Below are positions 27,001 through 34,461 of a stretch of 50,285 bases of DNA, in pieces. The stretch is from assembly GCA_018715365.1 (NCBI GenBank), contig DVLU01000097.1, positions 1 to 50,285 on the forward strand. Reading direction: 5' to 3'. Numbering within the stretch: position 1 is the stretch's first letter; each line of letters begins with the position of its first letter. The notes under the pieces were generated by a model. It did no database searches and was not told where the DNA came from. It saw nothing but the letters and a program-made list of their open reading frames with translations. The translations under genes and the position numbers were made by a program. Origin of the DNA: Candidatus Ornithomonoglobus intestinigallinarum (lineage in GTDB: Bacteria; Bacillota; Clostridia; UBA1381).

Positions 27001-27831
27001 AAGGATAAGGTTTATAAGGCAACCGATATGGCCGTTCACGGCGGTACAATAACCGTAAGAACGGAAGACTATGGGAGCAGCGGAACGGGATATCAGGGCG
27101 CATGGCTTGATAAGATAGTTGTTGACAAGGCGCCGGATATAGTAAACAGAGTACCCAAGGTTTATGTTGTCGGCGATTCGCTTGTTGCAGATTATTACGG
27201 TGAAACGTCAAACCTTTTGGGATCAAGCCAGACCGGATGGGGTCAGGCACTCAAAAACTTTGTTACAGATGATTATGAAGTTGTAAACTGGGCAAACAGC
27301 GGTACTATAGCAAGAACGATTTTGGCAACATCGTATGTCGGCGTTCTTAACAGCGCAAAGCCGGGTGATTATCTGATAATCGAATCCGGATATAATGATG
27401 CCAGTGCAAAGAACGACACAACTCCGGAGCAATTTAAGGATTATATTCAGCAGATGATAGACGGCTGCGAAGAATACGGAATTATTCCGATAATTGTATC
27501 GCCCAATGCTTCAAATCACGATTTTGAAGCGGATGTGGCATATGCTGTGCACATGAGAGAAGTTGCGGAAGCGAATCCGGATGTATTGTTTATAGATCTT
27601 GCAACGCTGTCATATAATTATCTGTACGAGCTTTACGACGGCGACGCCGATAAAGTGCTGAAGAATTTCAATGTTCCCGATCAGCTTCATTCATCATATC
27701 TCGGTGCAATGAAGTACGCCGAAATAGTTGCACAGGCAATGCACGATGACGGTATCGGCTTTATCAATACGGATTATTCGTGGTCAATAGAGGACACGGA
27801 AGGTAATACAATAACAGTACAGGTTAAATAA
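24037..27831 (+). CDS. Large secreted multidomain protein with Big2-like repeats and C-terminal SGNH esterase
   Basis: The 1264-aa protein is exported: residues 1-30 form a signal peptide ending 'SINASA'. After a beta-rich N-terminal domain comes a Big2-like repeat near 250-320, then a MucBP-like segment (about 320-500), then further Ig-like parts ('ITADSVEY', 'ITGFDFNGASSVTVGADTTYSI'). The C-terminal domain from about residue 1039 is an SGNH hydrolase: 'GDSLVADYYG' (near 1045), 'ESGYNDASAK' (near 1118) and 'PDQLHSS' (D1215, H1218). It resembles rhamnogalacturonan acetylesterases. It has no SLH domain or LPxTG motif, so it is probably released. I start it at ATG 24037, seven bases after AGAGGGA, rather than the ATG at 24004. 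Confidence 0.82.
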   Translation: MKQLRKLISAVTALAMTAAMFAGLSINASAEETVYGPHTYEGATDAGFKTPWRSSVSIESNIGDNTGDFVLMTNSGSTNGTAYSEFGPVTAAHVGIKYDVYLTSEPTQTKYVGIGNSEPVRIGDNTIVSTGTVFTVGNTSADSRANTGNIVVNGNITTDIEPNQWISVYGIADFGSKTVDLTITDYGSDNVLYSETVDFIDTSVSEIGNVSLNVYRGVTNPAIYFDNFEVVTYDEPILNVPSNTVEVGIDETISIATVENAEEVTAVADTEGIVTTEYADGSVNVTGVASGKTNVTISATSADGVSVSQVVEVFSGGVEVTDVGITYIYRDADSDIEIGAGDTINNAVVGSTITADSVEYPESISNADYRYTNPSVEDYTVVSGENTIEVVYADRQAAVSDITVEYKNGGSVIATKSETVPAGYYEGDSYTYTSTNYVTDEDGTIYAVGIDYVDDADSQDINSSDNNNPVNKEIRQTVELTSDTVLSYDVKVSLSAIYYAEFEDALGLEAEDRVGSRYVSSGGKMTSIVTDGQEFYPITTTGYYQIIVVTGPKNRGTEIFASAAEARAAAEYGKGLVSVKGSNNDQYGAYAAKTVLLEEGDNLAIRGWGGEGITTDYLDYIVIRRIVTGDVIGPDGMTILPGGQSAEYTFDSGVAGDVVWNITGVEGVTVENGVVTVAENAEAGTATLTAVIGEGETAVSGSKEITIAQPQITGFDFNGASSVTVGADTTYSILNVKDQFGKIITANTTASYTSSDPDVISIDSETGVAKANAVGSATITVDITAGTAASQKSIDVKVEKFYALADATGNTTVVDLTGMVENEYITGYKVTTADADGNLVKEYIADVNDVQTVASKDAITITATYNEDGTLNSAVIGSVSAGEAVPQSEGARVFVWDAFNSMVPVDVVNGLTVDTTGAAKVEVSPVFTYTYEALSFDGEGHQLEGAFADGRYNFEITKSNLERTDVYVNDYMIANNIDQYGAGRQMTDKDKVYKATDMAVHGGTITVRTEDYGSSGTGYQGAWLDKIVVDKAPDIVNRVPKVYVVGDSLVADYYGETSNLLGSSQTGWGQALKNFVTDDYEVVNWANSGTIARTILATSYVGVLNSAKPGDYLIIESGYNDASAKNDTTPEQFKDYIQQMIDGCEEYGIIPIIVSPNASNHDFEADVAYAVHMREVAEANPDVLFIDLATLSYNYLYELYDGDADKVLKNFNVPDQLHSSYLGAMKYAEIVAQAMHDDGIGFINTDYSWSIEDTEGNTITVQVK

Positions 27832-27843
27832 ATAACATTTAAA

Positions 27844-27980
27844 ATGGGCTGTCGCTTTTAGCGCAGACCACAACATAGCATAAAAGCTTATGTTGTTACG
27901 AACAAAACGCACCACTCGGAGTACACAGAGTACGCCGTCGGGTGCGTTTTGTACGTTCTGCATCTAAAATCGAGCAGCCA
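27844..27980. repeat. Intergenic inverted-repeat element, copy 1
   Basis: This non-coding stretch holds two hairpins: ACAACATA/TATGTTGT (8 bp, near 27870-27896) and ACAAAACGCACC/GGTGCGTTTTGT (12 bp, near 27902-27952). Its ends, GGGCTGYCGCTT and CATCTRAAATCRAGCAGCC, recur at both edges of the pheT terminator at 41313-41378. A 74-codon frame crosses it on the minus strand but looks like chance. Confidence 0.5.
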
Positions 27981-28026
27981 TAGCTTCTTGTTGAGCCCGC
28001 GTTTTTGCGCGTTAAAAAGCACAAAA

Positions 28027-28062
28027 TTAAAAGACCGATATGTTTCAGCATCATATCGGTCT
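28027..28062 (-). terminator. Terminator of the HAD phosphatase gene
   Basis: AGACCGATATG (28032-28042) and CATATCGGTCT (28052-28062) form a perfect 11-bp stem with a 9-base loop. On the minus strand it is followed by TTTTAATTTT. It lies 18 bases past the stop. Confidence 0.8.
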
Positions 28063-28079
28063 CTTCGCTTTTATATTGC

Positions 28080-28712
28080 TTACAGCAGCGCCTTCCACCC
28101 CGTAATATAATGGTCGGCACACTGTTTAAGCACGTCGGTATCGCCCTCGTTTGAGGGGTCGTATATTGCGCATGCGGAAAATCCGCCCTGCTTTGCGCTC
28201 TTTATCCCCGCAACAATATCCTCGTAAACGGTACATTCGTTAGGCTCCGCGCCCAAACGCTTCGCCGCCAGAAGATATATATCGGGATGTTCCTTGCTCT
28301 TGTTTACCTCCTGTGAAAATGCGTATTCGTCTATCAGCTCAAACACGCCGAGCCGCTTAAACGCCGTCTGGCAAAGCTCCTTGTAGCCCGATGTTGCAAC
28401 GGCCGTCCGCACTCCTCCGCGCTTTAGCTTTTCGAGATATTCCTTCGCGTAGGGCTTTAGAGGTATGCTCGTTTTGTAGGCGTTTACAACTTCTTTTTTG
28501 ATTTCGTCTATCGCCTCCGCGGGAGTAACGCTAAGCCCGTATCTTTTTATAAGCATCGGCAGCGAATCCTCAAGGCGCATTTCCTTAAGCTCCACGCCCT
28601 GCTCGTCGGTAAAATAAAGACCGTACCGCGTAAAAAAGCTGCGACACGCGTCCCACCACGCTCCCATTGAATCTAAAAGCGTTCCGTCAATATCAAAAAT
28701 TGCACCCTTCAA
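28080..28712 (-). CDS. HAD-family phosphatase (beta-phosphoglucomutase-like subfamily)
   Basis: The 210-aa hydrolase begins 'KGAIFDIDGTLLDSMG' with the nucleophile Asp and acid/base Asp. It has the helical type I cap, then 'VATSGYKE' and 'VYEDIVAGIKSAKQGG', the third and fourth HAD motifs. Such proteins act on sugar phosphates or related small molecules; which one is unclear. I use the TTG at 28710-28712 as start because GGAGAG lies seven bases upstream and the usual 'MKGAIFDIDGT' N-terminus results. An ATG 24 bases earlier has no ribosome site. Promoter 28735-28763. Confidence 0.87.
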   Translation of the reverse strand: MKGAIFDIDGTLLDSMGAWWDACRSFFTRYGLYFTDEQGVELKEMRLEDSLPMLIKRYGLSVTPAEAIDEIKKEVVNAYKTSIPLKPYAKEYLEKLKRGGVRTAVATSGYKELCQTAFKRLGVFELIDEYAFSQEVNKSKEHPDIYLLAAKRLGAEPNECTVYEDIVAGIKSAKQGGFSACAIYDPSNEGDTDVLKQCADHYITGWKALL

Positions 28713-28734
28713 AATATCACTCTCCAATAATGAC

Positions 28735-28763
28735 ATTATACATCATTTTGAACCGTTTTTCAA
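28735..28763 (-). promoter_or_regulatory. Sigma-A promoter of the HAD phosphatase gene
   Basis: Read leftward, TTGAAA (28758-28763) and TATAAT (28735-28740) are separated by 17 bases. Confidence 0.7.
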
Positions 28764-28811
28764 GTGGATTTTCGACTTTTCTTCAACTTTTCGTTTTTGT
28801 GCCGACACGTC

Positions 28812-28840
28812 TTGTATTTTCTGCACGGATATGGTATAAT
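28812..28840 (+). promoter_or_regulatory. Sigma-A promoter of the SLH-amidase gene
   Basis: TTGTAT (28812-28817) and TATAAT (28835-28840) have a 17-base spacer, and TGG before the -10 gives an extended -10. It is divergent from the HAD gene promoter about 50 bases away. Confidence 0.7.
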
Positions 28841-28875
28841 CAAAGCGGAAAATACACAAAAAGGAGGAATGTGAT

Positions 28876-30318
28876 TTGAAAAAAATATTGAATTTAAAAA
28901 AGCTTGCGGCAGTATTTGCCGCGCTGGCGCTGTTTGTGCCGACGGTTTTTGCGGAGTTTACCGATATGGCGGGCGTCGGCAGCGAGATGCGGTCGGCTGT
29001 TGAAACGATGGTTGAAAAGCGTTACATAAACGGCACGTCCGAAACGGAATTTTCGCCGTTCAAGCCGATAAGCCGTGCCGAGCTTGCGGCCGTGATGCTC
29101 CGCATTTTGAATAAAATGGATAATACTCTCGAATGTCCGTTTACGGACGTTACGCGCTATGACTGGTATTATTACGCTGCCGCGTCATCTCACAAAGAGG
29201 GGCTTATCACCGGCTTTGACGACGGCACGTTCAGGGGGAACGACAGCATAACAAAGGAGCAGCTTATTGCCGTGCTTGCGCGTATGCTTATTTCGCTGAA
29301 CGGCACGCCCGTGCCCGATATTGAACTGACGTACAGCGACGGCGTTTCCGAGTGGGCGGTGGATTACGTAAAGATTGCCAAAAACGAGGGGATAACAACG
29401 GAGCGGACGGATAATACGTTCGGCGGCGGCGACGCCGTAAGCCGCGGAAACGCGGCCGTTATGATAATGCGCACCTACGATAAAATTGCCGGTAAGCTCG
29501 AATACGATTCGTTTGTCGGCGAAAACGCCGAGCCGCTCCCGATGCCTACTCCCGAGCCGAAAAAGATAATCGTGCTTGACGCGGGTCACGGAAAATCCTC
29601 GTGGGAAATGAGCGATGAGGAAAAGCTTGATGACGGCTGGATTTATAACGAAAACACCGGCAATTGGGGAGAGTGGCGTCACTGGAAATCATGGACAACG
29701 TGGCAGGACTGCGGCGGCTCCGGCTGTTCGGGACGCGCGCCCGCCGGAAGCGGCTGCTGGTACCCGATGGCAAACGGCGACAGGGATATTGAACCCGATA
29801 TAAATTTGTCAAACGTAAATTACGCGAAGCAGTATCTTGAGCAGATGGGCTATGAGGTGCGCTTGTCGCGCCCGACGGCTGACGATAACCCGTCAATGAC
29901 AAAGCGGCTTGTTTACTGCTATCCGAATAACGACACATCGCAGCCGCCGGACGCGGATTTGTTCGTATGCGTTCATTCAAACGCGGGCGGCGGACGCGGC
30001 AGCGCGTATATTGCGCTTGACGGCTATTACGACCAGGCGGGGATAAAGGATACGTATGTTCAAGACGGCAATACGCTCGGGCAGTATATAAACGATGCCA
30101 TTGTGGCAAACACGAGCTTAAGCGCTTATTCCGGAGGGAGGTATAACGCACTGCCGGAGCTTGTGCTCTTCTGCAAATGCCCGATAACGATAGCGTATCT
30201 TGAAATAGGATTTTTTGACAACAGCGGCGACCTTGCGATTTTGAGAAGCGAATCGGAGCAGATAGGACGTTCGATTGCCGAGGGGATAGACAGATACTGC
30301 AAGGAGTTTTTGAATTAA
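28876..30318 (+). CDS. SLH-domain N-acetylmuramoyl-L-alanine amidase (Amidase_3)
   Basis: The 480-aa exported enzyme should cut the amide bond between muramic acid and the stem peptide. A signal peptide (1-26) is followed by three SLH domains at about 28-75, 85-135 and 145-190, which hold it on the secondary wall polymer. A Pro-rich linker leads to the Amidase_3 domain at about 230-480: DAGHG (zinc His238), E306 in 'RDIEPD', His367 in 'CVHSN' and Glu443 in 'AYLEIGFFDN'. Between His238 and Glu306 lies an unusual insert of about 60 residues, rich in Trp and with three Cys. The start is TTG at 28876 with AAGGAGG eight bases before it. Confidence 0.9.
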   Translation: MKKILNLKKLAAVFAALALFVPTVFAEFTDMAGVGSEMRSAVETMVEKRYINGTSETEFSPFKPISRAELAAVMLRILNKMDNTLECPFTDVTRYDWYYYAAASSHKEGLITGFDDGTFRGNDSITKEQLIAVLARMLISLNGTPVPDIELTYSDGVSEWAVDYVKIAKNEGITTERTDNTFGGGDAVSRGNAAVMIMRTYDKIAGKLEYDSFVGENAEPLPMPTPEPKKIIVLDAGHGKSSWEMSDEEKLDDGWIYNENTGNWGEWRHWKSWTTWQDCGGSGCSGRAPAGSGCWYPMANGDRDIEPDINLSNVNYAKQYLEQMGYEVRLSRPTADDNPSMTKRLVYCYPNNDTSQPPDADLFVCVHSNAGGGRGSAYIALDGYYDQAGIKDTYVQDGNTLGQYINDAIVANTSLSAYSGGRYNALPELVLFCKCPITIAYLEIGFFDNSGDLAILRSESEQIGRSIAEGIDRYCKEFLN

Positions 30319-30369
30319 AAAAAATAACCCCCGGCAAGGGGGCGCGGGGGCATATGCCCCCGCATTTTT
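30317..30369. terminator. Bidirectional terminator between two convergent SLH genes
   Basis: Two adjacent hairpins lie here. GCGGGGGC/GCCCCCGC (30344-30363, loop ATAT) followed by ATTTTT serves the plus strand. CCCCC/GGGGG (30328-30342) followed by TTATTTTTTTT on the minus strand serves the leftward SLH gene. Confidence 0.8.
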
Positions 30370-30371
30370 AA

Positions 30372-31502
30372 TTACTGCATAAATCCGAGATTAACAACGG
30401 CCGTGTTGGGGTATGATTTTATAAATACCTCTCTCGGGTTTTCGTTTGTCCACGAAATCGCCGTTTCCGAATACGGAGCAAATATGCGGCAGTCGTAGAG
30501 ATTTGCCGAAATGCTTATGTACGATTCATCGGCTCTCAGATCGCCGTTTGAATTTTCAACGGGAGTTTTGTCCGAGCCGCCGTAAATAACAAGGCAGTTG
30601 CCTATTGTCGAGTTTGTAACGGACGTTTCGCTGTCGATGCCGTAGCTGAGTATAAGGTTGTGATCGGTGTTAAGCCCGTCGATTGTAACGCCGCCGGAAC
30701 GTACAATAACGCTGCCCGAACCGAAGCCTGTGTTATACGTTCCCGGTTCGTCTATGTAAAGGCTTACAAGCTGGTCCATAACCATTGCAAATTCGCCTCT
30801 CGAGATTGACACGGTGGGCTTTAAGAGCCCGTCTATACCTGCGTAGCCGCCGTTGCCCACAACGGCCTTTGTGTAATCGAGCGCCCATGAAGCAACCTGG
30901 TCTTTATCAGCAAACGCATCGAGCACGCTGTCGGAGGGATTGCAGAGCTTGCCCTTGATTGTAACGTATGTTGTGCCGTTTTCGTCTGTCTGCTCGGTGT
31001 GCGTTGCGTCTGTTATTCTGCTGTATTCCGCAAGCGTTTCCTCAACGGAGCTTTCAACGCGCGGCGAAACGGTTATGTCGCGCGAAACAAACTGGAATAC
31101 TCTTGCAAGCACTGTATATGTTTCCTGGAAGGTTATGTTGTTGTCGGGATTGAAATTGCCGTTTTCGTCGCCCTCAAACGCGCCCATGTAAACAGCCTGC
31201 TCAACCGATTCCTTATACCATGCGTCGGCGGGAACATCGGCAAAATCCGAAGCCGTTTTTTCCGTTGCACCGAAGGCTCTTACGATTATCGCAGACATCT
31301 GCGCTCTTGTTATCGGGTCGTAGGGTTTAACCGTGCCGTCCTCATAACCTGTGAGAAGCCCGTTGTTTACGGCATTCTCGATAGCAACGCCCATCTCGCC
31401 GTCGGGCATATCACTGAATTCCGCGGCAAACGCCGAGAATGCGCTGCCCGCCAGAACGGCGCCCGAGATTAGAAGCGCCGCAAGCTTTTTTAGATTGTTC
31501 AT
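30372..31502 (-). CDS. SLH-domain cell-surface protein of unknown role
   Basis: The 376-aa exported protein starts with a signal peptide (1-26, 'GAVLAGSAFSAFAAEF'). SLH domains follow: about 28-75 ('GLLTGYEDGTVKPYDPITRAQMSAIIVR'-like, shown here only in part), about 85-140, and a third split by an insert, ending in 'ISRGEFAMVMDQL' near 250. The C-terminal 115 residues form beta strands with 'VIVRSGGVTIDG' and 'SVTNSTIGNCLVIYG', suggesting a short beta-helix. No enzyme motif is seen. Its ribosome site AAAGGAA is ten bases before the ATG. It may be an abundant S-layer component, which is inference only. Confidence 0.82.
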   Translation of the reverse strand: MNNLKKLAALLISGAVLAGSAFSAFAAEFSDMPDGEMGVAIENAVNNGLLTGYEDGTVKPYDPITRAQMSAIIVRAFGATEKTASDFADVPADAWYKESVEQAVYMGAFEGDENGNFNPDNNITFQETYTVLARVFQFVSRDITVSPRVESSVEETLAEYSRITDATHTEQTDENGTTYVTIKGKLCNPSDSVLDAFADKDQVASWALDYTKAVVGNGGYAGIDGLLKPTVSISRGEFAMVMDQLVSLYIDEPGTYNTGFGSGSVIVRSGGVTIDGLNTDHNLILSYGIDSETSVTNSTIGNCLVIYGGSDKTPVENSNGDLRADESYISISANLYDCRIFAPYSETAISWTNENPREVFIKSYPNTAVVNLGFMQ

Positions 31503-31547
31503 TTAATTATCATTCCTTTCTTTTGCGGACAAGCCGCATATATACTT

Positions 31548-31577
31548 ATTATACACTAAAAGTACCCCTTTTGTCTA
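31548..31577 (-). promoter_or_regulatory. Sigma-A promoter of the SLH protein gene
   Basis: Read leftward, TAGACA (31572-31577) and TATAAT (31548-31553) have an 18-base spacer, about 46 bases before the start. Confidence 0.55.
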
Positions 31578-31616
31578 CTTTATTTATGAATTTTTTTTAA
31601 AAATTTTTGATTTTTA

Positions 31617-31645
31617 TTGAAATTCCGGAGAATGTATAGTATAAT
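31617..31645 (+). promoter_or_regulatory. Sigma-A promoter of the HprK-like/PqqD unit
   Basis: TTGAAA (31617-31622) and TATAAT (31640-31645) are 17 bases apart. The transcript leader of about 90 bases is GC-rich in its second half. Confidence 0.7.
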
Positions 31646-31742
31646 ATAACCATAAAATAATACGGGAACGCCGGAGCGGCGGCAGCTTTTGCCGTTCGTA
31701 TTTTGCGTTTGTGCCGCTTATGCGGCGGAATGGAGAAACAGG

Positions 31743-32441
31743 ATGTATAATATTGCCGGAATAAACGTTGATATGACGCCGAAATATCCGAGAACGCTGC
31801 GTCAGAGCGAGGCGTATCTTACCGATGCGGACAGCAAAGCAGAGATTCGGATACGATTAAGCGATGAATTTTTGGAGCAGCGCCAAAAGGAAAATCCGCA
31901 TCTGACGCTTGAGGACTGCGAATATATATGGCTCGGCAGCGAATTTTATGAGCTGATGCCGGAATTCGGCGGACTGCTGCTTCATTCGTCAGCAGTCGTT
32001 TACGGCGGCGAGGGGTTTTTGTTCAGCGCGCCGTGCGGAACGGGCAAATCAACGCATACGCAGCTTTGGCTGAAGCGCTTTGAAGGGGCGTATATCTTAA
32101 ACGACGACAAGCCGGCAATAAAATACACAAAGGACGGCTTTTATGTTTACGGCACGCCGTTTTCGGGCAAGACCGACCTTAACGTAAACGAAGGCGTTCC
32201 GCTGCGCGGAGTGTGCATACTGGAGCGCGGCGAAAAGAACAGTATAAGACGGGCGGAGCCGGAGGAGGCGCTGTTTGGCATATTAAATCAGACGGTGCGC
32301 CCCGTATCGGAGGAACGTATGGATAAGCTGCTGAAGATTCTGGATAAGCTTGTAACCGACGTCCCCGTATACAGGCTTTACTGCAACATGGATATAGAAG
32401 CGGCCGAGGTCGCATACAAAGGAATGACTGAAAACAAATAG
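31743..32441 (+). CDS. HPr-kinase-like P-loop protein (RiPP-associated kinase type)
   Basis: The 232-aa protein has the Walker A 'APCGTGKST' at residues 96-104, an aspartate-rich 'ILNDDKPAI' and the downstream 'GTPFSGK', in the order found in the C-terminal domain of HPr kinase and in PEP-carboxykinase-like peptide kinases. The HPr-recognition N-terminal domain is absent. In known RiPP clusters such as paeninodin a kinase of this type phosphorylates the precursor peptide. Here it is followed 18 bases later by a PqqD-like protein. I start at ATG 31743, seven bases after GGAG, rather than at 31689, where no ribosome site exists. No radical SAM, precursor peptide or transporter gene is adjacent. 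Confidence 0.75.
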   Translation: MYNIAGINVDMTPKYPRTLRQSEAYLTDADSKAEIRIRLSDEFLEQRQKENPHLTLEDCEYIWLGSEFYELMPEFGGLLLHSSAVVYGGEGFLFSAPCGTGKSTHTQLWLKRFEGAYILNDDKPAIKYTKDGFYVYGTPFSGKTDLNVNEGVPLRGVCILERGEKNSIRRAEPEEALFGILNQTVRPVSEERMDKLLKILDKLVTDVPVYRLYCNMDIEAAEVAYKGMTENK

Positions 32442-32459
32442 AGAAAGGGTAGAACAGTG

Positions 32460-32729
32460 ATGAAAACAAAAAAAGGATTTATGCTCAGAAGCGTCGGCGG
32501 ACGGCACATTGTTGTCGCCGTCGGGAAAGCGTCGGAGGAATTTAACGGGCTTATAACGCTTAACGATTCCGGTGCGTTTTTGTGGAACGCGCTTGCCGAG
32601 GGCTGCACATACGATGAGCTCCTGCAGAAGATGCTTGATACCTATGAGGTGTCCGAAATGACCGCAAGGGCCGGCATAGACCAGTTTCTTGAAACGGCAA
32701 GAGGTGCGGGACTTATAACGGATGATTAA
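32460..32729 (+). CDS. Stand-alone PqqD-family protein (RiPP recognition element fold)
   Basis: The 89-aa protein matches the PqqD family: 'FMLRSVGGRHIVVAVGK', a beta-hairpin, 'GLITLNDSGAFLWNALAEG', then 'TYDELLQKMLDTYEV', and a final helix 'IDQFLETARGAGLI'. PqqD-like domains bind leader peptides and present them to the modifying enzyme. It forms a two-gene unit with the HprK-like kinase and ends at a terminator. A GTG three bases before the ATG is the other possible start (AAAGGG suits either). The natural peptide partner is not adjacent; a candidate is discussed in the findings. Confidence 0.8.
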   Translation: MKTKKGFMLRSVGGRHIVVAVGKASEEFNGLITLNDSGAFLWNALAEGCTYDELLQKMLDTYEVSEMTARAGIDQFLETARGAGLITDD

Positions 32730-32730
32730 G

Positions 32731-32770
32731 AAAAACAGGGCTGCACGCAAAAACGCGCGGCCCTGTTTTT
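32731..32770. terminator. Bidirectional terminator between the PqqD gene and obg
   Basis: AAAAACAGGGC (32731-32741) and GCCCTGTTTTT (32760-32770) form an 11-bp stem with an inner GC-rich helix. It ends the plus-strand PqqD unit and the minus-strand obg gene, and overlaps the obg stop by one base. Confidence 0.85.
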
Positions 32771-34047
32771 TAATACATAAATTCAAATTCCAGATCGCCT
32801 ATTTTAACAATCTGACCTTCGCGGATGCCCATTTCGATAAGCTCCTCTATAACGCCCTTATTTAAAAGCGCGCGCTGGAAATAAGCGAGCGATTCGTTAT
32901 CCGAGAAATTCACGCTTCCGCCGACGGCTTCTATCCAGGAGCCTTCTATAATATAATATTCGTTTTCACAGCGTATCGTATAGCCCTTGCCGGGATCCTT
33001 CGGCTCAACCTCCTCAAGCTCCGTTTCGGGCTCGAATATCTGTATCGGAGGAAGCTGCGAAAGCTCCTCAAAGACCTTCAGCATAAGCTCGTTTACACCC
33101 TTGCCCGTTGCTGCCGAAACGGGGAACACCTCAACGCCGCGCGCGCTCATTTCTTCAAGAAAACGGTTATACGCGTCCTCGTCCTGAATAATGTCCGTTT
33201 TGTTTGCGGCAACTATCTGCGGGCGCTCCTCAAGCGCCATGTCATATTTTGACAGCTCTGAATTTATTATATCAAAGTCCTCGACCGGGTCGCGGCCCTC
33301 AACGGACGAAACGTCAACAACGTGGATAAGTATCCTCGTGCGCTCTATGTGGCGCAGGAATTCATGGCCGAGCCCGACGCCCTCGCTTGCGCCTTCGATT
33401 ATACCGGGGATGTCGGCAAGCACAAAGCTCCTGTGCTCACCCAAATCAACAACGCCGAGGTTCGGCTGAAGCGTTGTGAAATGATAGTTTGCAATCTTCG
33501 GATCGGCTTTTGTTGTGCGCGCAAGAATAGTCGATTTTCCGACGTTCGGGAATCCGACAAGCCCTGCGTCGGCAAGCAGCTTTAATTCAAGAAATATCTC
33601 GCGCTCCTCGCCGGGCTGACCGTTCTTTGCAAAGTTCGGAGTTTGCCTTACCGCCGTTGCGAAGTGGTCGTTGCCCCAGCCGCCGTTTCCGCCGCGGGCT
33701 AAAATATAGTCCTTGTCCGGCGTTGAAACGTCGGCGATTATTCTGTTTGTGCGGGCGTCGCGCACAACCGTACCCTGCGGTACTTTGATGATTATATCGT
33801 CGCCCGATTTGCCCTTCCTGCGGCGGCGCTGACCGTCCTCGCCGTTTTGAGCGGCGTATTTGCGTTTGTATTTGAAATCCATGAGTGTTGTCATGCCAAG
33901 CTCAACGCGGAAAATAACGTTTCCGCCGCGCCCGCCGTCGCCGCCGTCGGGACCGCCCGCGGCAATGTATTTTTCGCGGCGGAACGATATTGCGCCGTTT
34001 CCGCCCTTGCCGCCTTTTATAAATATTTTTGCTTTGTCGATAAACAT
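32770..34047 (-). CDS. obgE: GTPase Obg
   Basis: The 425-aa GTPase takes part in 50S ribosome assembly and stress control. The glycine-rich Obg fold is at residues 1-158 ('KGGKGGNGAISFRREKY', 'GGDGGRGGNVI'). The G domain follows with G1 'GFPNVGKST', 'DIPGIIEGASEGVGLGHEFLRHIERTR' and 'NKTD', and a C-terminal Obg/OCT domain sits at 345-425. A GGAGG site precedes the ATG. It lies downstream of rplU and rpmA, as often in bacteria, but a terminator separates it from rpmA. Confidence 0.96.
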   Translation of the reverse strand: MFIDKAKIFIKGGKGGNGAISFRREKYIAAGGPDGGDGGRGGNVIFRVELGMTTLMDFKYKRKYAAQNGEDGQRRRRKGKSGDDIIIKVPQGTVVRDARTNRIIADVSTPDKDYILARGGNGGWGNDHFATAVRQTPNFAKNGQPGEEREIFLELKLLADAGLVGFPNVGKSTILARTTKADPKIANYHFTTLQPNLGVVDLGEHRSFVLADIPGIIEGASEGVGLGHEFLRHIERTRILIHVVDVSSVEGRDPVEDFDIINSELSKYDMALEERPQIVAANKTDIIQDEDAYNRFLEEMSARGVEVFPVSAATGKGVNELMLKVFEELSQLPPIQIFEPETELEEVEPKDPGKGYTIRCENEYYIIEGSWIEAVGGSVNFSDNESLAYFQRALLNKGVIEELIEMGIREGQIVKIGDLEFEFMY

Positions 34048-34120
34048 TTTAAACCTCCGTTTTGCCGGTAATTGTTATTGATATGTGCAGAGGCTGTCGA
34101 TTTCGGATGCGGAACGAACG

Positions 34121-34156
34121 AAAAAAGCAAAAGGCTGCTGCATTTCTGCAACAGCC
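34121..34156 (-). terminator. Terminator between rpmA and obg
   Basis: On the minus strand GGCTGTTGCA/TGCAGCAGCC (34133-34156, one G-U pair, loop GAAA) is followed by TTTTGCTTTTTT. It sits 11 bases after the rpmA stop and should partly uncouple obg from the two ribosomal genes. Confidence 0.8.
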
Positions 34157-34166
34157 CGTAAAATAC

Positions 34167-34421
34167 TTAATCAGCGTAAACACTGCACTGCTTTCTGTCT
34201 CTGCCTTTTCTTTCGAACTTAACCTTTCCGTCAATAAGAGCAAAAAGCGTATCGTCGCTTCCTATTCCGACGTTGTTGCCGGGATGGATCTTTGTGCCTC
34301 TCTGTCTTACAAGGATATTGCCCGCAAGTACAAACTGACCGTCGGCGCGCTTTGCACCCAGTCTTTTCGATTCGCTGTCACGACCGTTTTTTGTACTTCC
34401 CATACCTTTTTTATGAGCCAT
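34167..34421 (-). CDS. rpmA: 50S ribosomal protein L27, short form
   Basis: The 84-aa protein supports the peptidyl transferase centre. It has the normal '[22 protein letters not shown]' region (given here as parts) and '[20 protein letters not shown]'. It begins MAHKKG with an in-frame stop codon immediately before the ATG and AGAGGTG in position, so the start is firm. The nine-residue N-terminal extension cut by the protease Prp in most Firmicutes is absent, and there is no prp gene in the 40-base gap to rplU. Confidence 0.96.
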   Translation of the reverse strand: MAHKKGMGSTKNGRDSESKRLGAKRADGQFVLAGNILVRQRGTKIHPGNNVGIGSDDTLFALIDGKVKFERKGRDRKQCSVYAD

Positions 34422-34461
34422 TTAATAACACCTCTCAATCGTAAAAAATCGGCTTAACGCA

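Noticed and set aside
27896-28120. 74-codon minus-strand frame across the intergenic repeat element
   Set aside because: It runs through hairpins and a terminator, has a poor start and reads like a translated repeat.
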